Positions 9,677 through 18,645 of a stretch of DNA of 64,000 bases are shown here, piece by piece. This DNA is from Streptomyces sp. DT2A-34 (GTDB lineage: Bacteria; Actinomycetota; Actinomycetes; Streptomycetales; Streptomycetaceae): assembly GCF_030499515.1 (NCBI RefSeq), contig NZ_JASTWJ010000001.1, forward strand, positions 6,676,001 to 6,740,000, read 5' to 3'. The position numbers were made by a program, and so were the translations under genes. Each line of letters begins with the position of its first letter. Positions within the stretch are counted from its first letter, which is position 1. Below the pieces are notes generated by a model. That model made no database searches. It was given only the letters and a program-made list of their open reading frames with translations, and had not been told where the DNA came from.

Positions 9677-10203
9677 GTGCTGCGCAGAAAGGCCCGCCGT
9701 GCCCAGGAGGACGATCACAGAGATCCTCTGGACGCGGCCCAGGAGCGTCGGGTGCGGGCGGTGCTCGCGCTGGGCGGGGTGCCGCAGACGGACCTGCTGG
9801 ACGGGGTACAGCAGGTCCGCCTGCGGTTGCTGGAGCGGGCCGCGAGCGGTCGCGAGGCGCCCCGGGACGTCTCGGCGTGGGCGGCGGTCGTCGCCTCCAA
9901 CCTCGCCATGGACTGGCACCGGGCCAAGAAGCGCCAGGAGCGGCTCGGGAACGGCTCGCCTCCCTGCGCCAGCTCGAACACCCCTCCGGCGAGGACACCA
10001 GCCTGCTCTCCCTCGCCGTCGCCCAGGGCCTGGACGAACTGCCCGACGCCCAGCGCCAGGTCCTCGTCCTGCGCTTCTACGCCGACCTGCCGGTGCGCGG
10101 GATCGCCGAGGAGCTCGGCATCCCGGAGGGCACGGTCAAGAGCAGGCTGCACACGGCGGTACGGGCCCTGCGCGCCCGCCTGCACGAGGACGAGGTGGTG
10201 TGA
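9677..10203 (+). pseudogene. Sigma-70 family (ECF-like) factor, broken by a 1-nt deletion
   Basis: Starting at GTG 9677 (G-rich ribosome site at 9665-9670), the frame encodes sigma region 2 (TDLLDGVQQVRLRLLERA, ASNLAMDWHRAKKRQERL). It then shifts at 9947-9949 and loses sense. The rest continues in another frame: ERLASLRQLEH, then region 4 (LDELPDAQRQVLVLRFYADL, GIPEGTVKSRLHTAVRAL) to the TGA at 10201. Inserting one base in CTCGGGAACGG joins the halves exactly (QERLGERLASL). It could be a real inactivation, a sequencing error or, less likely, programmed frameshifting. The next gene starts 1 bp after the stop. Confidence 0.85.
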
Positions 10204-10204
10204 C

Positions 10205-10924
10205 GTGACCGCCGAGAACGAAGGCCGCAAGGGTTGCGACGGCGTCGATGCCCTGATGGCCGCGATCACCGACGAGCCGCTCACGGACGAGGCCCGCGCG
10301 GACGCCGCCTTCATGGCCGGGCACCAAGCGGCGGTCGCCGATGTGGCGCTGCTGCGCGAGCAGCTGGGGATCATCGGACGGGTGCTCGGCGAACCGCCGT
10401 CCCAGGCCCCCGAACCCGTTCCCGTACGACAGCCCTCCCGCATCCGGCGGCGTGCGTTCACCCTCGCCTTCGGCACCCTCGCGGTGGCTGCCGTCGCCTC
10501 GGTGGTGGCCGGCCTGGGCTGGCTGCTGGCGCAGGCCGGGGACGGGGGCCTGGCCTCGGGAGGCAGCGCTGACACGGCGAGTTCCAAGCAGGAGGCCGAC
10601 GCCGACTTCGGCAGCCCTCGCTACCTCGCCTGCGCCCGGTTGGTCGCCGAGGGCGACGTCACCGGTGTGGTGCCGGTGCCCGGGACGGGGCAGGAGCGGA
10701 TCACCCTGAGCGTGACCCGGTCCTACCAGCCGGAGAACAGCGACGACGAGGTCACCTTCGTGATGGAGGAGGACTCCGTTCACAAGGGCGAACACGTCCT
10801 GGTCGGCATCCCGAAGAACGCCGCCGGTCCGGACGTCTGGGTCGTCGGCGAGCAGGACATCGCCCCCGAACGAGCCTGGATCACCGCATCGCTGCCCGAG
10901 GCGCGCAAACTGGCCTGCGAATGA
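10205..10924 (+). CDS. Membrane protein partner of sigma factor (anti-sigma-like)
   Basis: 239 aa, GTG start one base after the sigma stop. The cytosolic N-terminal ~78 residues are helical (DALMAAITDEPLTDEAR, AALLREQLG-type pattern). One transmembrane helix (about 80-102) follows a basic patch (SRIRRRA). The extracellular C-terminal domain has two cysteines. This layout is usual for membrane anti-sigma partners encoded next to an ECF sigma, but no zinc-binding HxxxCxxC motif is seen. The anti-sigma role is inferred from position. If the sigma gene is truly broken, this gene may be an orphan. Confidence 0.75.
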   Translation: MTAENEGRKGCDGVDALMAAITDEPLTDEARADAAFMAGHQAAVADVALLREQLGIIGRVLGEPPSQAPEPVPVRQPSRIRRRAFTLAFGTLAVAAVASVVAGLGWLLAQAGDGGLASGGSADTASSKQEADADFGSPRYLACARLVAEGDVTGVVPVPGTGQERITLSVTRSYQPENSDDEVTFVMEEDSVHKGEHVLVGIPKNAAGPDVWVVGEQDIAPERAWITASLPEARKLACE

Positions 10925-10927
10925 CGA

Positions 10928-10964
10928 AGGGCGGGCGCCCGGTACTGGACCGGACGCCCGCCCT
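10928..10964. terminator. Terminator between sigma operon and protease gene
   Basis: Inverted repeat AGGGCGGGCG (10928) and CGCCCGCCCT (10955), extended inside by CCGGT/ACCGG. It serves convergent genes. Confidence 0.8.
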
Positions 10965-10981
10965 CACAGCCGTACCGACGA

Positions 10982-13900
10982 CTACGGCGTGACCTTCTCG
11001 ATCTTCACGTTGCCCAGGCCCGCGACCGTGCCGCGCGCGTTCAGCAGCTGGACCTGGCCGAAGAACTCACGGCCCTGCGGTGCGGCCGCCTGCGCGGTGA
11101 CGCTGCCCGCGACGGTGGTCGAGTCACCCGTGCCGAGCTTCACCGGCGACTCGTCGACCGTGACGGTGCCGAGCGCGGTGGAGTAGAACACGTCCAGGTA
11201 GTCGTACGCCGTCGAGCCGGCCGGCACCGAGTAGCCGATGACCTGGATGCTGTACGTCCCGGCGGCCGGCTTCGCGATCTTGACCGACTCCTCCGAGTCA
11301 CCGTCGGCGGAGCTGCCGACCTTGGTGCCGGCCGCGTCGTAGACGACCAGGTCGAGGTCGGCGGCCGCGTCGGAGACGTTGCCGATGGTGACGTCCAGCG
11401 ACGTGGCGCCCGCGGCCACCTCGACCGTGGTGGTCTGGGTGGCGCCCTCGGCGATGGTCGGACGCGCCGTCTTCGACGAGCCGAGCGGGCCGCCGGCCAG
11501 CTTGCCGTCGATCGCGGCGTAGTTGTTGGTCACCTTCCAGGAGGCGGCGGCCGGGGTGCCGACCTTGGCCTCGGGCACGGTCACGGTCTCCGGGTCGAAG
11601 GCCGCGCCCAGGACGGTGACGTCGAGGGTGTACGGGTTGTCGAGCAGCGGCGACGTACGGCGCGACTCGACCTCGATCTCCCAGACACCGGGCTTCGGGT
11701 CGGCGTAGGCGCGCACGTCCGGCTTGCAGCCGTTGCCGTTGCCGTCGCCGTAGTTGGTGTAGCAGTTCGGCGTGCCGGTCGGGTCGGACGGGACGCCGTA
11801 CGGGTGGATGGCGATGAACCGGGTCTGGCTCTTGTCCTTCAGCCCGCCGATCGCCACCTCCAGCGACTTCGCGCCCTCGGGGACGGTCACGAAGTACGAC
11901 TTGTTGCTGTTGCGCTGGACCGAACCGGACGCCGAGTAGGTGTACTTGAGCGGCGCCGCGACCACGACCGTGTTGAGGACCTGCTTGTCGATGCCCTCGG
12001 TGCGCGGGTCGTCGACCTCCAGGATGGCGCTCTTGATGCCGGCCGAGGACGGCTTGGCGGCGACCTGGACGGTGACCGGCTTGTTCAGGCCGAGGCTGAT
12101 CTCGTCGGAGCCGACGATGCGGAAGGTGTCACCGGCGTTGTTCTCCAGGTGCAGCTCGTGCCGGATCGCCTTGTCCGCGCCGGACGTACGCGTGAGGGTG
12201 ATGTCGTACGTCTTCTTCTGCCCGGCCTTGAGGCCGCCCTCGCGGTCGTAGACGCCCGTGCCGAAGCCCGGGGTCTTCAGGAGCTGGTCGATCGCGGTGT
12301 CGACCGGCGCCTTCACCGTGTACTCGTGGGCGGTGGCGCCGTCACGGATCGAGTCCCAGGCGTCCTCGATGTTGATGAGGCCGGCACCCTCCTCGTACGC
12401 CTGAACACCCTTGATGTGATCGGCGGTTGAGGTCAGCGCCGTGCGCAGCTTCGCCGGCGTCAGGGCGATGCCCTTCTGCTTGGCGGCGCTCAGCAGCAGC
12501 GCGGACGCGCCCGCCGCCTGCGGGGACGCCATCGACGTGCCCTGGAGCATGCCGTAGCCGGCCGGCAGCGAGTAGCCGGCCTCGGCGACGGGGGCACCCG
12601 GCAGCCAGGTCTGGATGGTGTTGATCGCGGCGCCCGGCGCGGACAGCGTCGGGGTGAAGCCGCCGTCCTCACGCGGGCCGCGCGAGGAGAACGGCATCAT
12701 CGCGTACGGCTTGGACACGACCGAGCCGTAGTTGGCGGCCCAGGTCTCCTTGGAGATGGTCGCGCCGACCGAGATGACCTTGCTGGACAGGGCCGGGTCG
12801 CCGATGGTGTTGGCGCCGGGCCCGGAGTTGCCGGCCGAGATGACGAGCTGGACGCCGTAGGTGTCGATGAGGCGCGTGTACAGCTCGGCGCGGGCGTTGT
12901 TGCCGTCGTTCAGCGCCGGGAGGCCGCCGATGGACATGTTGACGATGTCGACGCCGCGGTTGACGACGAGGTCGATCATGCCCTCGGTGAGCGCGACGTT
13001 GGTGCAGCCGCCGGTCCAGGTGCAGGCACGGGACGCGACGAGCTTGGCGCCCGGGGCCGCGCCGTTCATCTTGCCGCCGAACAGGCCGTTCGCGGCGGTG
13101 ATGCCGGCGACGTGGGTGCCGTGCTCGGACTCGATGACGCCGATGTTGACGAAGTCGCGCTTCTGGCCGACCCAGGTCCCGCCCAGCGGGTCCATCGGCA
13201 CGTCCTTGCGGATCTGCACGACGAACGGCTGCCGCTCGGCGACGTCGGTGGCCGGGTTGTCGGTGCCGAAGTACCCGATCTGGAAGCCGTCCTTGTACGG
13301 CTTCATCGGGGTGTCGTCACCGAAGTCGTTGTTGTTGTTCAGGTCGACCCGGACCGTGCCGTTCGCGGCGTCGTACAGGACGCCCCACGAGTCGGTCGTG
13401 TCGCCGTCGCGGTTGGCGTCGCCCGCCGCGTCGCCGCCGGTGGTGTACGACTCCAGGAAGGTGCTGACCTGGTACGAACCGGCCGGCGCGGCCCAGGACT
13501 TGTCGCCGTAGGTGAAGGTGGGCCCGGAGACCGAGGTCACCATCGGGCGCCAGGTGCGGTCGCTGTCGAGGAGCGGGTCGGTGGCGGTGACCCAGTCGAC
13601 GATCTTCCGCTCACCGGTGGTGGTCTTCTGCAGCGCGGGATGCCCGAGGTCCACACCGCTGTCCAGGATGCCGATGGTGATGCCGCGGCCGTCCGCCTTC
13701 GGGTTGTCCTCCACGAAGTCGACGGCGCCCGTCTCGAAGGACGGGTTGTACGGGTTCTCGGCCGGGGTGTTCTTGCCCGGGGCGGCGTACGAGGTCGCCG
13801 CGGCCGTCGACTTCCTGGTGTCCACGGCGGGGTCGTCCAGGGGGATCTCCTCGCGCAGGTCGATGCCGTGCACCGAGGAGAGCTTCGCGGCGGCGGCGAC

Positions 13901-14272
13901 GGCCGAGTCGGCCTTGCCGGTGGGGACGGTGGCCCGGACGTAGCCGAGCTTGTCGTAGGTACGGCCCACAGAGCCGACCGCGTCCAGCTGCTCGGCGACC
14001 TTCTCGGTCTGGCCGGGCGCGGTCGCGATCATCATCGTGACGTTCTTGTCGCCGTCGGCCTTGGCCTCGGCGAGCAGATCGGCGTCGTCCGCACCGAGCT
14101 TGTCGTGCGCGGACTTGACGCTCGGGTCCGTCGCGACCGGCGCGGGGTCCGCGGCTATGGCCATGGGTATCGGCCCGGCCGCGGAGAGCGCGGCGACGAG
14201 ACCGGCGGCCACGGCTATGCGGGCCGCGCGTCTCGCGCCCGGCTTCGGTTCGCGCTGGGGGGTGAGGGTCAT
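10982..14272 (-). CDS. Large secreted subtilisin-like serine protease (S8)
   Basis: 1096 aa from the ATG at 14272 (an ATG two codons upstream is an alternative). The twin-basic signal peptide ends near AMAIAADPAP. An I9-like propeptide region spans about 50-140. The S8 triad is Asp204 (GILDSGVDLGHP), His384 (SEHGTHVAG) and Ser580 (GTSMASPQAAG). An extra ~180 residues lie between Asp and His. The C-terminus has beta-sandwich modules and a PPC-like domain (about 930-1050; LDLVVYDAAG). It is predicted extracellular. Comparable proteins lie at this place in other Streptomyces. It is monocistronic and bounded by a terminator. Confidence 0.93.
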   Translation of the reverse strand: MTLTPQREPKPGARRAARIAVAAGLVAALSAAGPIPMAIAADPAPVATDPSVKSAHDKLGADDADLLAEAKADGDKNVTMMIATAPGQTEKVAEQLDAVGSVGRTYDKLGYVRATVPTGKADSAVAAAAKLSSVHGIDLREEIPLDDPAVDTRKSTAAATSYAAPGKNTPAENPYNPSFETGAVDFVEDNPKADGRGITIGILDSGVDLGHPALQKTTTGERKIVDWVTATDPLLDSDRTWRPMVTSVSGPTFTYGDKSWAAPAGSYQVSTFLESYTTGGDAAGDANRDGDTTDSWGVLYDAANGTVRVDLNNNNDFGDDTPMKPYKDGFQIGYFGTDNPATDVAERQPFVVQIRKDVPMDPLGGTWVGQKRDFVNIGVIESEHGTHVAGITAANGLFGGKMNGAAPGAKLVASRACTWTGGCTNVALTEGMIDLVVNRGVDIVNMSIGGLPALNDGNNARAELYTRLIDTYGVQLVISAGNSGPGANTIGDPALSSKVISVGATISKETWAANYGSVVSKPYAMMPFSSRGPREDGGFTPTLSAPGAAINTIQTWLPGAPVAEAGYSLPAGYGMLQGTSMASPQAAGASALLLSAAKQKGIALTPAKLRTALTSTADHIKGVQAYEEGAGLINIEDAWDSIRDGATAHEYTVKAPVDTAIDQLLKTPGFGTGVYDREGGLKAGQKKTYDITLTRTSGADKAIRHELHLENNAGDTFRIVGSDEISLGLNKPVTVQVAAKPSSAGIKSAILEVDDPRTEGIDKQVLNTVVVAAPLKYTYSASGSVQRNSNKSYFVTVPEGAKSLEVAIGGLKDKSQTRFIAIHPYGVPSDPTGTPNCYTNYGDGNGNGCKPDVRAYADPKPGVWEIEVESRRTSPLLDNPYTLDVTVLGAAFDPETVTVPEAKVGTPAAASWKVTNNYAAIDGKLAGGPLGSSKTARPTIAEGATQTTTVEVAAGATSLDVTIGNVSDAAADLDLVVYDAAGTKVGSSADGDSEESVKIAKPAAGTYSIQVIGYSVPAGSTAYDYLDVFYSTALGTVTVDESPVKLGTGDSTTVAGSVTAQAAAPQGREFFGQVQLLNARGTVAGLGNVKIEKVTP

Positions 14273-14497
14273 CGGCATCCCTTGTCGGTAAAGGAGCATG
14301 AGGCGTCCGGTATGCGACCCCGGACGACCGCACAGCCTTACGCAAGGCAAGGATGTTTGGGAAGAGTTGACCGAATCGAAATGCAGGGATGGGGGAAACC
14401 CCCTATGCAATTGGGGCGTGAGGAGCGAAAGGGGCAAGTCGCCCGCAAGCTGAATAATCGCCTGCCGAATGTGGCTCCCGCCGTCTAACGTCCGTAC

Positions 14498-14965
14498 GTG
14501 CGGAAGAAGTTGAGGGTGGCGGCCTACGCCATTTGCGTACGTGACGGACAGCTCCTCCTCGCGCGGTCACCGGCACCCGGCGGCGGCTTCGAGTGGGTGC
14601 TGCCGGGCGGCGGCATGGAGCACGGTGAGGATCCCTACGACACGGTCGTGCGGGAGGTGGAGGAGGAGACCGGCTACCTCGTCGAGCCGGTCGGGCTGCT
14701 CGGCATGGACTCCGTCCACCGTCTCTTCCCGGGCCGCCGCCTCCGCCGGGCCGTGGACCACCAAGGCCTGCGGCTGGTGTACGAGGCCCGCATCACCGGC
14801 GGTGAACTCCGCTACGAGACGAACGGCTCCACGGACATGGCGGCCTGGCATCCGCTCGACACGGTGACCGAACTGACCCTGGTCCCCATGGTCGTGAAGG
14901 GGCTGGCGCTGTGGCGTGAGCGCCCGGCGACGGGACGAGTACCCCGGAAGATGAACACTGAGTGA
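14498..14965 (+). CDS. Nudix hydrolase
   Basis: 155 aa, GTG start at 14498. The Nudix box is intact (GGGMEHGEDPYDTVVREVEE then ETGY), so it should hydrolyse a nucleoside-diphosphate-linked substrate with Mg2+. The N-terminus AYAICVRDGQLLLARS is the usual first strands. The substrate cannot be told from sequence. It is divergent from the protease, with a 225-bp gap between them. Confidence 0.92.
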   Translation: MRKKLRVAAYAICVRDGQLLLARSPAPGGGFEWVLPGGGMEHGEDPYDTVVREVEEETGYLVEPVGLLGMDSVHRLFPGRRLRRAVDHQGLRLVYEARITGGELRYETNGSTDMAAWHPLDTVTELTLVPMVVKGLALWRERPATGRVPRKMNTE

Positions 14966-15164
14966 CCGCGTCCCGGCCGTTCGAGGAGCGGCCGTGGACG
15001 CGGAAGGTAGTCCAAGATCGACGTACGGTGATCGGCGCTGCCCGTTGCGGTCATGTTCATGCGCAGGTCATCCCCGCTGCCAACGATCCACAGTGAGCGG
15101 GAGGTTCGCCTCGGCGACCACCCGCGACCACTGCCGACGCGTTCGCACTCGGGGAGATCGCGCC

Positions 15165-16955
15165 ATGTCGCGCATACGCTCTGTCGCCAGCTCCGCGCTG
15201 GGGGTCCACCGCCGTACCCTGCTCGCCGCCACCGGAGCGGTGACCCTCTCCGCGGGCGTCGGCTACGCCCTGCGGCCCACCGACAGCCAGGCCGCCACCA
15301 CCACGGGCCCCGCGGGCGCGCCGGGCGCCGACGCGGGCAACGCCGCCGCCGAGGCGCCCGTCGGCGCCTCCCGCAAGCTGCCGGTCGCGCTCGCGCCGTA
15401 CACCCGGGGCACCACCCTCAGCTCGGTCGCCGCCCCGCGCGGCGCCTCCGGCTACCGTCGGCTCGGCCACGGTCCCGGCTGGAAGCGGGTGGTCCGCGAG
15501 AACCTGGCGGCGGCCAAGTCGGGCCGCGAGAGCCGACGTACGGCGCTCGCCGCCTTCGTGCAGCTCACCGACCTGCACCTGATCGACGCCCAGCACCCGC
15601 TGCGGCTGGAGTACCTGCGCTCGACCGATGTGCACGCCTGGCGGCCGCAGGAGGCGCTGACCGTGCCGGGCGCCGTCGCGCTCGTCGAGCGGATCAACGC
15701 GCTGCGGGGCGCCCCCGTCACCGGCGCCCCGTTCCACTTCGCCATGACCACCGGCGACAACACGGACAACAACTGCAAGTCCGAGCTGGAGTGGTTCCTG
15801 ACGGTGATGAGCGGCGGGCGCGTCACCCCGAACACCGGTGACCCGCGCGGTTACGAGGGCGTCCAGAACAGCGGTCTGAAGCTGTACTGGCAGGCCGACG
15901 ACAGCGTCCGCGACGCCGACAAGCAGCTCGGCTTCCCGCACATCGACGGCTTCCTCGCCGCCGCGACCCGCGAACTGCGCAGCCCCGGGCTGAACATCCC
16001 CTGGTACTCGACGGTCGGCAACCACGACGCGATGCCGCTCGGCACCTACGCCTCGCACGCCGACTCCTACCTCACCGACCTCGCCGTCGGCGGCAAGAAG
16101 CTGATGAGCGTGTCGGCGGCCGACGCCAAGAAGCTCCAGGACTCCCTGAAGCAGGACAAGGACCCGAGGGGCACCGTCTTCAAGGAGTTCCTCAAGGCCC
16201 ACGCCCGCTCGATGCGCTCGGTCACGCCGGACGAGAGCCGGGCCCCGTTCACGCCCAGGGAGTATCTGCAGGCCCACCTGAACCCGGCCCACCGGGGCCT
16301 CGGCCCGGTCGGCCACGGCTACTCGACGGCCAACCTGGACGCGGGCACCCAGTACTACAGCTTCCGCATCGCCGACGACGTCATCGGCATCAGCCTCGAC
16401 ACCACCGACGCGGGCGGCCACTACGAAGGGTCCATCGGGGCGGCCCAGTTCAACTGGCTGGACCGCACGCTGCGCGACAACAAGGACTCGTACGCGATCA
16501 TCTTCAGCCATCACACCAGCGAGACGATGGACAACCTGCGCCGCGACCCGGCCCGCCCGAACGAGCGGCGCGTGGGCGGCGCCGAGGTGGTCGAGCTGCT
16601 CGCCGGTCACCGCAACGTCCTGGCCTGGGTGAACGGCCACATCCACAAGAACGTCATCACGCCGCGCTCCGGCGCCGACGGCGGCTCCTTCTGGGAGATC
16701 TCCACCGCCTCCCACGTCGACTTCCCCCAGCTCGCCCGGATCATCGAGGTGGTGGACAACAAGGACGGCACGATCTCGCTCTTCACCACCCTGATCGAGT
16801 CCTCGGCCCCGCACGCCACGGACTTCACGGACCTCTCCCAGACAGGCCTGGCCGCCCTCTACCGCGAGCTGTCCTTCAACGCCCCCGGCGCCCGCACGAC
16901 GCTGGCGGGCGACCGGAAGGACCGCAACACGGAGCTGGTGCTGAAAAAGGGCTGA
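15165..16955 (+). CDS. Tat-exported metallophosphoesterase (TIGR03767-like)
   Basis: 596 aa. The ATG at 15165 has GGGGAG upstream; the longer frame from 14994 has no merit. A twin-arginine leader (HRRTLLAATGAV) points to Tat export of the folded metalloenzyme. Calcineurin-type metal motifs occur in order: DLHLIDAQ, GDNTDN, GNHD, SHHT, NGHIHKN. Such actinobacterial proteins are annotated as metallophosphoesterases; the natural substrate (phosphate ester or phospholipid) is not known here. It is followed by a hydrolase remnant, not an operon partner. Confidence 0.92.
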   Translation: MSRIRSVASSALGVHRRTLLAATGAVTLSAGVGYALRPTDSQAATTTGPAGAPGADAGNAAAEAPVGASRKLPVALAPYTRGTTLSSVAAPRGASGYRRLGHGPGWKRVVRENLAAAKSGRESRRTALAAFVQLTDLHLIDAQHPLRLEYLRSTDVHAWRPQEALTVPGAVALVERINALRGAPVTGAPFHFAMTTGDNTDNNCKSELEWFLTVMSGGRVTPNTGDPRGYEGVQNSGLKLYWQADDSVRDADKQLGFPHIDGFLAAATRELRSPGLNIPWYSTVGNHDAMPLGTYASHADSYLTDLAVGGKKLMSVSAADAKKLQDSLKQDKDPRGTVFKEFLKAHARSMRSVTPDESRAPFTPREYLQAHLNPAHRGLGPVGHGYSTANLDAGTQYYSFRIADDVIGISLDTTDAGGHYEGSIGAAQFNWLDRTLRDNKDSYAIIFSHHTSETMDNLRRDPARPNERRVGGAEVVELLAGHRNVLAWVNGHIHKNVITPRSGADGGSFWEISTASHVDFPQLARIIEVVDNKDGTISLFTTLIESSAPHATDFTDLSQTGLAALYRELSFNAPGARTTLAGDRKDRNTELVLKKG

Positions 16956-16973
16956 ATGCCGCTCAACTGCCGT

Positions 16974-17330
16974 ACGGCTCCTCAACCTTCGCCGTACGCC
17001 CCTGGTCTGATCTCCACCTCGGCCGACCTGAACCGCTTCTACTCGGCCCTGCTGCGCGGCAGGCTGCTACCGCCACGCCAGTTGGCGGAAATGAAGACCA
17101 CCGTGAAGGTCGAGGAAGCCCCTCACGCCGGCTACGGCCTGGGCCTCATCGACCGGCGGCTCAGCTGCGGCATCCACGTCTGGGGCCACAGCGGCGGCAT
17201 CCTCGGCTCCGTCTCCGAGGCCGTGACGACCGCCGACGGCCGCCATTCCCTGGCCTTCAACTTCAACGGCAACTGGGCGGGCGACACGGACGCGGTGATC
17301 GAGGCCGAGTTCTGCGGAGAGGACCGGTAA
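16974..17330 (+). pseudogene. C-terminal remnant of a beta-lactamase-family serine hydrolase
   Basis: About 118 codons match the end of class-C-like serine hydrolases / D-Ala-D-Ala carboxypeptidases: GLISTSADLNRFYSALLRG, YGLGLI, then the third active-site motif region VWGHSGGILG. The SxxK nucleophile and YxN motifs are missing, so it cannot act. The 16956 ATG lies only a few codons ahead and is fortuitous. Confidence 0.75.
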
Positions 17331-17427
17331 GAGCCGGTAGCCGCAAGGCAATTCGTACTCGTTTCATGGGCTGAACCCGTACATTCGGAATCCAACGCTC
17401 CGAATTGCGAAAGGCCGCCCCACAGCG

Positions 17428-18588
17428 ATGAAACTCGACATCTTCAGCGAGATCCAGAACCCCCGCCCGTGGCCCGCCGACGACCACCAACACCACCGCA
17501 TCCAGCAGGCGATCGAGCAGGCGGTGCTCGCCGACGAGCTGGGCTACGGCTGCTGGTGGCAGGTCGAGCACCACGGCGCGGAGGAGTTCAGCCTCTCCTC
17601 CGCGCCCGAACTGCTCCTCGCCGCGCTCTCCCAGCGGACCTCGCGCATACGCCTCGGCCACGCCGCCGTCCTTGCCCCGCGCGAGATCAACCACCCCATC
17701 CGCATCGCCGAACGGGCCGCGATGCTGGACCAGTTGAGCGGCGGACGCGCCGAGATCGGGCTCACCCGGTCGACCCCACCCGAGTGGCGGCTCTTCGGGG
17801 CCGACCCGGCGACGGTGCGGGAGCGGACGCGGGACGCCTTCGAGGCCGTACCGAAGATGTGGACCGGGGACACCTCGGTGAGCGGCGGAGTGCCCGTCGT
17901 GCCGGCGCCGTACCAGCGACCGCATCCGCCGCTGTGGCAGGCGGCGTCCAGTCCGGCGTCCTTCGAGGAGGCGGGGCGGCGTGGGGTCGGGGTGCTGGGG
18001 ACGACCCTGTGGGAGCCGCTGGACCGGGTGGCGAGGCTGGTCGAGCTCTACCGGGCCGCCGCGGCGGAGTGCCGGGAGCCGGTCGGCGTGTCCGTCAACA
18101 ACCAGGTGGCCTTCTTCACCTTCGTGCACTGCGCCGAGACCGACGAGGAGGCCATGCGGGGCGGCGCGGCGGCCGCCGCGGCCTGGTACACGGCCCGCGC
18201 GCTCACCTTCTTCGAGGCGGCCGACGCCTTCATGGAGACCATGGAGAGGGAGCGTGCGCTCATGGCCGACCCGGCCGGCGGCGGCCTCGCCGGTGAGTTC
18301 CTGCGCCGGGAAGCGGCGGCAGCGGGCGGGCCGAGCGCCGCCATGCTCGTCATCGGGCGCATCCTGCAGGGCGAGACGGTCCCCGACGACGAGGTCTACA
18401 ACGCCCTCGCCGAGCAGGACTCCCTCATCGTCGGCAGCCCCGAGACCGTCCGTAAGAAGCTGCGCGCCTACGCCGACCTGGGCATCGACCGGCTGATGTG
18501 CTTCCAGCAGGTCGGGGCGCTGCCCCACGAGAGCGTGCTGAGCAGCATCCGCCGGGTGGGGGAACTGATCCCGGAGTTCGACGACTGA
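17428..18588 (+). CDS. LLM-class flavin-dependent oxidoreductase (luciferase-like)
   Basis: 386 aa, ATG at 17428. It is a bacterial-luciferase-type TIM barrel: MKLDIFSE first strand, EHHGAEEFSLSSAPELLLAA, RIRLGHAAVLAPREINHPIR and LDQLSGGRAEIGLTRST are classic family segments. It uses FMN or F420; the substrate is unknown. It is convergent with the TPR regulator 57 bp away and appears monocistronic. Being next to the specialised operon could be coincidence. Confidence 0.92.
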   Translation: MKLDIFSEIQNPRPWPADDHQHHRIQQAIEQAVLADELGYGCWWQVEHHGAEEFSLSSAPELLLAALSQRTSRIRLGHAAVLAPREINHPIRIAERAAMLDQLSGGRAEIGLTRSTPPEWRLFGADPATVRERTRDAFEAVPKMWTGDTSVSGGVPVVPAPYQRPHPPLWQAASSPASFEEAGRRGVGVLGTTLWEPLDRVARLVELYRAAAAECREPVGVSVNNQVAFFTFVHCAETDEEAMRGGAAAAAAWYTARALTFFEAADAFMETMERERALMADPAGGGLAGEFLRREAAAAGGPSAAMLVIGRILQGETVPDDEVYNALAEQDSLIVGSPETVRKKLRAYADLGIDRLMCFQQVGALPHESVLSSIRRVGELIPEFDD

Positions 18589-18645
18589 GGCCCGCCTACG
18601 GGCCACCGCCGCCTGCTGCCCGATCGCGTCCGTACCCCTACGACA

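Noticed and set aside
9677..10924. A 415-aa fusion of sigma factor and anti-sigma-like protein
   Set aside because: The middle of that frame (9950-10204) is nonsense; sigma region 4 reads perfectly in another frame and ends at its own stop just before the GTG of the second gene.
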